Below, piece by piece: positions 1 to 6,014 of a DNA stretch of 10,385 nt; positions within the stretch are counted from its first letter, which is position 1; every line of letters starts with the position of its first letter. The stretch comes from CANHEE01 sp043777755. GTDB lineage: Bacteria; Bacteroidota; Bacteroidia; Chitinophagales; Saprospiraceae. The notes below the pieces were generated by a model. It made no database searches. It saw only the letters and a list, made by a program, of their open reading frames with translations, and was not told the DNA's origin. A program made the translations under genes and the position numbers. The stretch is from contig JAYWHK010000129.1 in the NCBI GenBank assembly GCA_043777755.1, positions 1 to 10,385 of the forward strand, in the 5' to 3' direction.

Positions 1-1
1 A

Positions 2-48
2 AAAAAGTTATAAATAACTGACTATAAGGAAGTTATTTATGATTTTTT
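2..48 (+). terminator. AT-rich hairpin followed by T-run, possible terminator
   Basis: Bases 10-19 and 31-40 form a perfect 10-bp inverted repeat (ATAAATAACT / AGTTATTTAT) around an 11-base loop. The stem can be extended outward by pairing the flanking A-run (2-6) with the T-run (43-48), with G-U pairs. The A-run, stem and T-run symmetry would suit a bidirectional intrinsic terminator for a gene ending left of the window. The stem is poor in G and C, so it would be weak, and no upstream gene is visible to support it. Confidence 0.35.
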
Positions 49-146
49 GAGCAATCGACTGAAAAAAATAATACTAATTAATTTAGCCCCAATACTTAAT
101 GATAAAAAATTTATACAAAAATAATTTTTGAAATTGCAAAAAAATG

Positions 147-154
147 TATTTTTG
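147..154 (+). promoter_or_regulatory. Bacteroidota-type -7 element TAnnTTTG
   Basis: TATTTTTG matches the Bacteroidota housekeeping -7 consensus TAnnTTTG exactly. A TTTG at 127-130 could be the -33 element, but the 16-base spacing is shorter than the roughly 17-23 usually described. Transcription would start near base 160, leaving a very short leader before the ATG at 172. In DNA this rich in A and T a chance match is possible. Confidence 0.5.
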
Positions 155-171
155 TCAAAAATTAAAAAATC

Positions 172-1101
172 ATGAAAAAATTATTTACCATCGTTGCATC
201 ATTTGCTTATTTTACATTATTTCTTTCTTGTAAAAAAGAAATAATTGCGCAACCAACGCCAGTTGTTGTAGAGGAAAAAAGCGAGCTTGAGCTTACGTTA
301 CCAACTAACATGACAGAAGGGGAGAGCATTCTCTACAAAGGGAAAGCAAGTGGGAAAATCACTACTGTTGAAATTTTGTTTGACAATGCGTCAATAGGAA
401 TGAGCAAAGTTGAAAATGGAGAATGGTCTTTTTCTTTCAAACACGACAAAGCGGAGAAAGATAAAGTATTGCAATTCAAAGGATTAGACAATAAAAATGT
501 TGTTTTGCAAACCCGAACTTATCTCGTTGAAATTGCGGCAAAGAGTGTCACTCCTTCTACACTCGTGAAAGATATGCCTTATTTTTATCAATACAGCAAC
601 AAAGACAATCCAAGTGGTACTTGCCAAAATACTTGTTTGGCAATGGTGTTGAAATATTTTTCAATTTTGGAAGGGAAAACGTCATTCGCCGCAGCGATTA
701 CACCCGACGCATTAACAGCTACTTGGGGCAACAAAAAAGCTCAAACGGTTGCTGGGCTTCAAGATTTATTCAATCAAGAAGCAAACAAAAATGGCTTAAA
801 AGTAAGGGGAACAGGCACTACAACTGAGTCTTTAGCGTCTTTTAGAGAAATTGCTAAATTGGGAAAACCGATGATTGTACATGGTTATTTCACCGCTTAT
901 GGGCATATTTTAGTCGTTTTGGGTTTTGATGGAACACATTATATTTGTAATGATCCAGCTGGAAAATGGAGTCAGCAGTATCAGTATGGCGGCTATAGCA
1001 CCAACAATAATACAGAAGGTGCTGCCATCAAATACGGAAAAGATGCTTTTGAAAAAGCGATTTCTCCCGATGGAATGGTTTGGATGCACACTTATAAATA
1101 G
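172..1101 (+). CDS. Lipoprotein with C39-like papain-fold peptidase domain
   Basis: This is a predicted envelope-anchored cysteine peptidase-like protein of 309 aa. Residues 1-20 form an SPII signal peptide ending in a lipobox (LFLSC, Cys20). Residues about 38-122 look like an all-beta, Ig-like domain. Residues about 135-305 resemble the C39_2 peptidase-like family (papain fold): Cys151 sits in the GTCQNTCLAMVLKYF helix, where family members have CxxTSLAMVLNYY. His245 lies in YGHILVVLGFD, and Asn260-Asp261 in ICNDPAG, in the order Cys-His-Asn/Asp expected of a catalytic triad. Acidic and basic residues follow the lipidated Cys (KKE), which weakly resembles surface-export signals described in some Bacteroidota. 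It is the only plus-strand gene here and ends two bases before the convergent GH20 gene, with no terminator between. There is no ABC transporter or bacteriocin precursor nearby, so it is probably not a C39 leader peptidase. The substrate is unknown. Confidence 0.85.
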   Translation: MKKLFTIVASFAYFTLFLSCKKEIIAQPTPVVVEEKSELELTLPTNMTEGESILYKGKASGKITTVEILFDNASIGMSKVENGEWSFSFKHDKAEKDKVLQFKGLDNKNVVLQTRTYLVEIAAKSVTPSTLVKDMPYFYQYSNKDNPSGTCQNTCLAMVLKYFSILEGKTSFAAAITPDALTATWGNKKAQTVAGLQDLFNQEANKNGLKVRGTGTTTESLASFREIAKLGKPMIVHGYFTAYGHILVVLGFDGTHYICNDPAGKWSQQYQYGGYSTNNNTEGAAIKYGKDAFEKAISPDGMVWMHTYK

Positions 1102-1103
1102 TC

Positions 1104-2987
1104 CTATTTTTTTACCCTTTTCACTAAATTTTCTCTTGGAAAATTGATTGTCTTACCTATTTTTTTACCGTTTCGATAAGTGGCAACACGAAGTGTTACA
1201 TCATTTCCTTCTGGTAAAAAAACAGGTGTATTGTATTTTGTTGTATAAGTATCTGGTTCTGTTTCATTTATAGTATAAAAAATATCTAAATTGTTGATTT
1301 CGGTACTCATTTCTACCATCAATTTATCATTTTCAAGACGAGGTTTAAGAACAACGTCATAGACGCTTCGAGCGTAATTGATACCAGCCAAATCAGCTCT
1401 TTCAAACTGCTTTTCCATTCTTTCAACAAAATTATCCCAATTTTTACTTTCTTTTGGCGACCAAAAAATATCTGCAACCGCCCAAGCTCTCGGAAAAGTC
1501 AGGTACTCTGCGTGACGCATCGTTGGTGCTTTTTCTGTCCAAAGGTTCGCTTGACCACCCAAAATGTACTTGGCATCAACACCATCGGTAGGTTCGTAAG
1601 CATACGTTTTACTCAGGCGAACTGTTTTGTAAGAAGTGGCATCTGGTTCTGCCAATTTATCGCCTTGAATCAGGTCGATATATGTAAAATCATTGGGCGA
1701 CATGACGACATAATGCCCTTGTTTTGCCGCTTCTGCACCGCCTTTTGTGCCTTGCCAACTCATCACAGCAGCGTTTGGCGCAAGTCCGCCTTCTAATATT
1801 TCGTCCCAACCAATGAGTTTTTTTCCTTTTGATTCAATGATTTTCTCTACTTTTTTTGTAAAAAAACTTTGCAACTCGTGGGCATCTTTCAAGCCTTCTT
1901 TTTTCATAAGATTCTGACAATCAGCGTTTTGTTCCCAGTAACCTTTGTAACATTCATCGCCACCTGCATGAATGTATTGATGCGGAAATAAGGCAGCCAC
2001 TTCTGTAAATACTTTATCCAAAAAATCATATACTTTTGGGTCGGAAGGATTTAAAGTGTTGTCAATCAGCATTTTAAATTTTCCACCATCGTACCATTCT
2101 GCAAATTTTTGTCCAGGACTTACCTTTGTTTTTGGGTCTTTGCTACACGCCAACTCGGGATACGCTGCAATTGCTGCCATGCTGTGTCCAGGCACATCTA
2201 TTTCAGGTAAAACCGAAATGTGACGTTCTGCGGCATAGGCTACAATTTCCTTGATGTCTTCTTGTGTGTAAAAACCACAATCTGTGGCAGCTTCGCCTTC
2301 TTTTGGAGCTTCATAATTGCCAAATTTTCCGTAACGTTGCACACGACAAGCTCCGATTTCGGTTAATTTTGGCAACGATTTTATTTCGATTCGCCAACCT
2401 TCATCGTCGGTCAAATGCCAGTGAAAAGTATTGTATTTGTAGCGTGCCATCAAATCCAAATAGCGTTTTACATCTTCTTTTTTGAAAAAATGTCGGCTAC
2501 AATCAAGCATCAAACCACGCCAAGCAAAACGTGGATAATCCTTGATTTGAACACTTTGAATTTTCCATTTTTGATTGCTAACTGTTTGATTTTCAATGTT
2601 TTTTTCAATTTCGGCTGGAAATATTTGATACAATGTTTGCAAACCATAAAACAATCCTTCCGACTGATTGGCATGGACAAAAATATTCTTTTTAGTCACT
2701 TCAATCGTATAGCCTTCTTTTCCGAGTACTGGATTTTCAATGTCATTGATAAGGAATTGAATGTTGGCTTTTTTGCTTTCTTTCAACCGAAAACCAGTTG
2801 ATTTTGTTATTTTTTCAGCAAAAAGATTGGCAGCTTTTTTTGCTTTTTCATTGTTAAAACCAAACGTGGTTTTTTCAGTCAAAGTAAAAAAATCAGTTCC
2901 GCTTTTCAATTCCACAGGTTGTGGAATGATGGATTGTGCCAAGAGATTTTGGCAGAAAAAAAGAAGGAAGATGTAGGTATATTTCAT
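1104..2987 (-). CDS. Secreted GH20 beta-N-acetylhexosaminidase
   Basis: This 627-aa protein should release terminal GlcNAc or GalNAc residues from glycans, chitin oligomers or glycoproteins outside the cytoplasm. Residues 1-18 form a Sec signal peptide (MKYTYIFLLFF...LLAQ). Residues about 20-150 match the GH20 N-terminal alpha/beta domain (the SIIPQPVELK opening is typical). Residues about 154-510 are the TIM barrel, with WRGLMLDCSRHF at 156-167, FHWHLTDDEGWRIE at 188-201 and the catalytic pair Asp344-Glu345 in HAGGDEC. WQG at 411 and NLWTE at 481-485 fit the substrate pocket. Residues about 555-615 resemble the small C-terminal beta domain of bacterial GH20 enzymes (YTINETEPD). The frame is open upstream to 3131, but the ATG at 2987 was chosen because the signal peptide starts there and the upstream part overlaps the preceding gene. 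No T9SS domain is seen. It lies 61 bases after the anti-sigma gene and may be transcribed with it. Confidence 0.95.
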   Translation of the reverse strand: MKYTYIFLLFFCQNLLAQSIIPQPVELKSGTDFFTLTEKTTFGFNNEKAKKAANLFAEKITKSTGFRLKESKKANIQFLINDIENPVLGKEGYTIEVTKKNIFVHANQSEGLFYGLQTLYQIFPAEIEKNIENQTVSNQKWKIQSVQIKDYPRFAWRGLMLDCSRHFFKKEDVKRYLDLMARYKYNTFHWHLTDDEGWRIEIKSLPKLTEIGACRVQRYGKFGNYEAPKEGEAATDCGFYTQEDIKEIVAYAAERHISVLPEIDVPGHSMAAIAAYPELACSKDPKTKVSPGQKFAEWYDGGKFKMLIDNTLNPSDPKVYDFLDKVFTEVAALFPHQYIHAGGDECYKGYWEQNADCQNLMKKEGLKDAHELQSFFTKKVEKIIESKGKKLIGWDEILEGGLAPNAAVMSWQGTKGGAEAAKQGHYVVMSPNDFTYIDLIQGDKLAEPDATSYKTVRLSKTYAYEPTDGVDAKYILGGQANLWTEKAPTMRHAEYLTFPRAWAVADIFWSPKESKNWDNFVERMEKQFERADLAGINYARSVYDVVLKPRLENDKLMVEMSTEINNLDIFYTINETEPDTYTTKYNTPVFLPEGNDVTLRVATYRNGKKIGKTINFPRENLVKRVKK

Positions 2988-3014
2988 TTTGTGTGTTTGT
3001 TTTACGATTATTAT

Positions 3015-3053
3015 TGTAGTGGCGACTTTCCTGAAGAGCAAGTCGCCACTACA
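3015..3053. repeat. Perfect 14-bp inverted repeat with 11-base loop, overlapping a stop codon
   Basis: TGTAGTGGCGACTT at 3015-3028 is perfectly repeated in inverse as AAGTCGCCACTACA at 3040-3053, separated by 11 bases. This is the strongest hairpin in the window and much richer in G and C than its surroundings. It includes the TAG stop of the anti-sigma gene (3051-3049) and sits between that gene and the GH20 gene. Neither strand has a proper T-run after the stem, so a classical intrinsic terminator is unlikely. It could be a dispersed palindromic (REP-like) unit, an mRNA-stabilising or attenuating hairpin, or a protein-binding site. It shares AGTCGCCA with the repeat at 4479-4513. Confidence 0.85.
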
Positions 3054-4395
3054 GCTTTTCCAATAGTTTTTTAGCGTCATCTTGACGAGGATTGTAAAAT
3101 TCTGCCAATTGTTTGAGTAGTAAAACGGCACTTTCCCGCTGCATTAATTTTAGCTGACAATTGGCGATTAGCCAAGTTGCTTCGCTGTTTGCAGAAGAGC
3201 CTTCGGGATAAGAACTATTGAACAATTGTAAAGTATTTACAGCATCAAAGCATTGATTGTCAATAGCTTGTGATGCACCTTTATAGAAAATAGCACTTTC
3301 GTTTTGAGGATTTTTATCCAAAATTCTATTGAAAATCTCTATTGCTTGGCGAGGTCTATTTTTTTGATATTCTCTAATGCCTTCATTCAAAAGTTTATCA
3401 TCTGCCTGAGAATACTCTATATTTGTTTTCGGATTTGATTTCGATTTTGTAGTTGGTTTGGGCGCAACTTGTTCTTTCTTTTTACTTTCTTTGTCTGTTT
3501 TTCCACTAACAATGTCTTTTGTTGGTGTTGGAGGCATAGAAGGGTAAATGCTTTTTGAAGGGTTATACATATTTTGATGCGTTACGTATTTTTGCGCATC
3601 ATCTATCTTTTTGACATTGTTGCTGTCGGAATAAAATTTGTAGTCAGCAACAACACTTGAATTTTTTAAATTTCCTGCATCATCTCCTTTTGGTTGCTCT
3701 TTTTCTTCTACCTTTATGGGTGTTTTTTCAGCCAAATCATGGTCAAAAGTGTATGTTTCAGTGGATTCGCCACTTGGCATTGTTGTAATTGTCGTTTCTG
3801 AAAAACCTGTTGTCGTAGTCGTTGGATTTGGAACAACTACGATGCTATTTGTTTCGCCACTTGCTATAATACTTGAGCCAATATTTTCGTTGTTAAGAAT
3901 CAAATTCGGTGCATTTTTATCTTTTTTTACCTTACTTTTTTTCGGAGAAATATTTTCATCTACCAAAGCGATGATTGCAGTTTCTGAAACTTTTGTGCTG
4001 TCGGTTTTTATTTTTACTTCAGCAACAATTGGCTCTTGTTTTATTTCGTTTTGGGCAATAGTTTCGTTCAGATTTGGTTGATTCCACCACCAGAACCCAA
4101 CAACGAGAGCAATCAAACTTGCCGCAATGCCAATGTTTCTTTTTGAAAAAATAGAAATAATTTTTGTAGGGAAAAATTCTTCTTTAATAGCCTTTTTAAT
4201 ATTTTGGTTTTCTTTTGTAAATAATTGATTGTCAGTATTTTGCAAGCCATCAAGTGCGTCGCTGCAAAATTCACAATCCGCTACGTGCAACTCCACACGA
4301 CGCTCTATTGTAGCATCGTGATTGCCTTGTACATAAGCAAAAAGCTCATTTTCTGAAAGGCAAGGTTCGTTGTCGTATGTTATTTTTTTACTCAT
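3049..4395 (-). CDS. Anti-sigma-factor-like membrane protein: zinc finger, one TM, TPR-like C-terminus
   Basis: This 448-aa protein is encoded directly after an ECF sigma factor and probably holds that sigma factor at the membrane. Residues about 10-50 form a zf-HC2/ZAS-type domain with the H-x3-C-x2-C signature (His37, Cys41, Cys44). One membrane segment spans about 87-104 (IGIAASLIALVVGFWWW). Residues about 105-325 form a long, low-complexity periplasmic stretch rich in Thr, Ser, Lys and Pro with no recognisable domain. Residues about 331-445 look like two or three TPR-like helical hairpins (NEGIREYQKNRPRQAIEIFNRIL at 337-359 is a clear TPR unit). Sigma-binding through the N-terminal part and signal sensing or partner binding through the TPR part are inferences from the layout. 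The 122-base gap after the sigma gene leaves room for a separate promoter. An alternative role is a periplasmic TPR scaffold that only resembles an anti-sigma factor. Confidence 0.85.
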   Translation of the reverse strand: MSKKITYDNEPCLSENELFAYVQGNHDATIERRVELHVADCEFCSDALDGLQNTDNQLFTKENQNIKKAIKEEFFPTKIISIFSKRNIGIAASLIALVVGFWWWNQPNLNETIAQNEIKQEPIVAEVKIKTDSTKVSETAIIALVDENISPKKSKVKKDKNAPNLILNNENIGSSIIASGETNSIVVVPNPTTTTTGFSETTITTMPSGESTETYTFDHDLAEKTPIKVEEKEQPKGDDAGNLKNSSVVADYKFYSDSNNVKKIDDAQKYVTHQNMYNPSKSIYPSMPPTPTKDIVSGKTDKESKKKEQVAPKPTTKSKSNPKTNIEYSQADDKLLNEGIREYQKNRPRQAIEIFNRILDKNPQNESAIFYKGASQAIDNQCFDAVNTLQLFNSSYPEGSSANSEATWLIANCQLKLMQRESAVLLLKQLAEFYNPRQDDAKKLLEKL

Positions 4396-4478
4396 TTTTT
4401 AAAAATTCATCATTTTCTTTAAGTAGTAATATCTGGATAAACACGGTTGTAAAATTTCACAATCTATTGATAATCAAG
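4396..4478 (-). promoter_or_regulatory. Possible internal promoter region before the anti-sigma gene
   Basis: The sigma and anti-sigma genes are separated by 122 bases, long for a pair expected to be co-translated. Read on the minus strand, this part holds ACAACCGTGTTTATCC followed by AGATATTAC and then A-rich leader to the ATG. AACC with a downstream short box is reminiscent of ECF -35/-10 layouts, so an ECF-dependent, possibly autoregulated promoter is conceivable. I know no consensus specific enough to confirm it, and no match to TAnnTTTG is present. Confidence 0.25.
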
Positions 4479-4513
4479 ATACTAACGACTTGCAACTTAT
4501 TGACTGGCGACTA
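4479..4513 (-). repeat. Diverged AGTC-rich repeat copy (minus orientation)
   Basis: Read on the minus strand from 4513 to 4492, the sequence matches the core of the AGTC repeat at 7829-7850 at 17 of 22 positions (TAGTCG, AGTCA and TAAGT are kept). A further AAGTCGTTAGTATC follows. It lies immediately after the sigma factor stop codon and in the opposite orientation to the copies at 5949-5984 and 7818-7934. The identity is low enough that common descent is probable but not certain. Confidence 0.45.
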
Positions 4514-4517
4514 CTTA

Positions 4518-5066
4518 TTATCCTCGTTCCATACATTTTTTCAAATTCAATTTTCCATTTTGAACGTGACTTTTGACCGAATTGTAATCAAAACCTGTCA
4601 TTTCACTTACTTCTTTGTAACTTTTTTCTTTTAGGTAAAATAAATCAATACACTGTTTTTGTTCCAAACGAAGTTGTTCTATACAGAGATTGAGCGATTG
4701 GTCGTCTTGCTTTTTTTCGTCTAAATCCTCGTTCATACTGACGCTGTATTGTGTCATGTTTTCGTAGTTAATCAACTCATTGTCAGTAGTTTGCAATCCT
4801 TTTTTTCGCAATTTCATCAAGCAATAATTTTTCGCAACTTGGTACAACCAACTTTTGAAATAAGTAATGTCATGCTTGTCAATGCTATGATGCAATTTTT
4901 CAAAAATTTCCATAGTTGCATCTTTACTTTCTTCTTGATTTTTTAAATATTTAACGCAAACGCCTAAAATCAAGTGACTATAGCGTTGGAACAATATACC
5001 CAATACACGCTTGTCCGACGTTTTGCGCCAGTGCTCGAGTAGGGTAGTATCGTCTAATTTTTCCAA
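4518..5066 (-). CDS. ECF-type RNA polymerase sigma-70 factor
   Basis: This 182-aa protein redirects RNA polymerase to a stress- or signal-specific regulon. Residues about 22-90 match sigma region 2 (LGILFQRYSHLILGVCVKYL, then the SWLYQVAKNYCLMKLRKK helix that recognises and melts the -10 element). Residues about 127-180 match region 4 with its helix-turn-helix (SYKEVSEMTGFDYNSVKSHV), which contacts the -35 element. There are no regions 1 or 3, as expected of ECF factors. The start is TTG: it gives MEKLDDTTLLEHWR, a normal ECF opening, while the next in-frame ATG (residue 52) would remove half of region 2. The TTG lies six bases after the phosphorylase stop and in the same frame, so translation is probably coupled. 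The following gene is the likely anti-sigma partner. Confidence 0.93.
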   Translation of the reverse strand: MEKLDDTTLLEHWRKTSDKRVLGILFQRYSHLILGVCVKYLKNQEESKDATMEIFEKLHHSIDKHDITYFKSWLYQVAKNYCLMKLRKKGLQTTDNELINYENMTQYSVSMNEDLDEKKQDDQSLNLCIEQLRLEQKQCIDLFYLKEKSYKEVSEMTGFDYNSVKSHVQNGKLNLKKCMERG

Positions 5067-5072
5067 GAAATA

Positions 5073-5942
5073 TTATTGAGTTAATTTTTCTAAAACCTTC
5101 ACAATCAGTTCATTAACAGTGTCTTGTGGTTTTTCTGAAAATTCGTTGGTCATTCGGTTTGCTAAAATGGCACTGATGGAAATGGCTTCATGTCCTAAGA
5201 TTTTTGCCAAACCATAGATACCTGCCGTTTCCATTTCAAAATTAGTGATGCGGAATTTTTCATATTCAAAATAAGACAATTGGTGCAAAAGGTCAGGTGC
5301 TGCCAACCTGCCACGCAATTCACGACCTTGCGGAGCATAAAATCCTGTGCAAGTGGTGGTTATGCCTTTTTTGTATTCAGGAAGGTTGAGGCGTTGGTAA
5401 AGGATTTTACTTGCCGTTGCCAAATACGGTGGAATTGGGAACGACCTCACTTGCAACTGCATTTGATAGAGCAATTCCCGTTCTCTTTCGGTAGGGTAGT
5501 AATCGTAAAAATGAAGTAGTCCATCTAATCCCAAAGCATACGTATTGAGTAAAAAACTATCCAATGGAATGTCCGCTTGAATCGCTCCTGACGTACCTAT
5601 TCGTATGATATTCAATGACTTATGAGTGTCTTTGAGTTCTCTTGTTTCAAAATCAATATTGGCGAGGGCATCTAATTCGTTCATCACGATGTCAATATTA
5701 TCAGTGCCAATACCCGTAGAAATTACGGTCAATCTTTTGCCATTATAGAAGCCTGTATGCGTCACAAACTCACGATGTGCTGCTTTGTGTTGTATGCTCG
5801 AAAAATGTTGCGAAACCTCGCTTACTCGATTCGGGTCGCCTACAAAAATAATATCGTCTGCGATTTGGTCGGGACGCAAATGCAAGTGATAAATCGTACC
5901 ATCAGGGTTTATAATGAGTTCAGAATCAAGGAAATAGGTCAT
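5073..5942 (-). CDS. udp: Uridine-phosphorylase-like nucleoside phosphorylase (PNP/UDP family 1)
   Basis: This 289-aa cytoplasmic enzyme should catalyse reversible phosphorolysis of a nucleoside to base and (deoxy)ribose-1-phosphate. The family I phosphate site is intact: GDPNRV at 35-40, HREF at 56-59, STGIGTDN at 75-82 and RIGTSGAIQ at 114-122 (Arg114). The ribose-binding NFEMETAGIYG motif is at 234-244, with Glu236, Met237 and Glu238. FYAPQGRELRGR at 201-212 aligns with the uracil-recognition loop of E. coli uridine phosphorylase (FYPGQER); Gln205 and Arg207 take the places of the uracil-binding Gln and Arg, which favours a pyrimidine over a purine substrate. It is somewhat longer than the E. 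coli enzyme (about 253 aa), with an N-terminal extension and an acidic/aromatic insert near 140-165. It lies 72 bases after the kinase-ParB fusion gene and six bases before the sigma factor. Confidence 0.9.
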   Translation of the reverse strand: MTYFLDSELIINPDGTIYHLHLRPDQIADDIIFVGDPNRVSEVSQHFSSIQHKAAHREFVTHTGFYNGKRLTVISTGIGTDNIDIVMNELDALANIDFETRELKDTHKSLNIIRIGTSGAIQADIPLDSFLLNTYALGLDGLLHFYDYYPTERERELLYQMQLQVRSFPIPPYLATASKILYQRLNLPEYKKGITTTCTGFYAPQGRELRGRLAAPDLLHQLSYFEYEKFRITNFEMETAGIYGLAKILGHEAISISAILANRMTNEFSEKPQDTVNELIVKVLEKLTQ

Positions 5943-5948
5943 ATTAAA

Positions 5949-5984
5949 TAGTCGTAAGTCTGTAAGTCACAAGTCAGTAAGTCG
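5949..5984 (+). repeat. AGTC-rich intergenic repeat, single copy
   Basis: Five AGTC words occur in 36 bases with GTA, TGTA, ACA and AGTA between them. The first 22 bases differ at a single position from the core of the tandem repeat at 7829-7850, and the orientation is the same. The copy lies in the 72-base gap just upstream of the phosphorylase start codon, so it would be in the leader or intercistronic part of that mRNA. It lacks the GCGTGATG-type tail of the larger copies. Confidence 0.75.
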
Positions 5985-6014
5985 AATTATAGATTGTTTC
6001 AATTAAAGAACTTG

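Noticed and set aside
172..1101. C39-like protein as a bacteriocin leader peptidase.
   Set aside because: There is no ABC transporter domain or double-glycine precursor nearby, and the protein is a lipoprotein with an added Ig-like domain.
2415..2801. Plus-strand open frame of 128 codons within the GH20 gene.
   Set aside because: It lies antisense to conserved GH20 coding sequence and its composition (Phe/Ile-rich) is that of a shadow frame.
3015..3053. Inverted repeat as an intrinsic terminator.
   Set aside because: Neither side of the stem is followed by a T-run on the matching strand.
2988..3131. 48-residue N-terminal extension of the GH20 frame.
   Set aside because: It overlaps the end of the anti-sigma gene, runs through the palindrome and would bury the signal peptide that begins at 2987.
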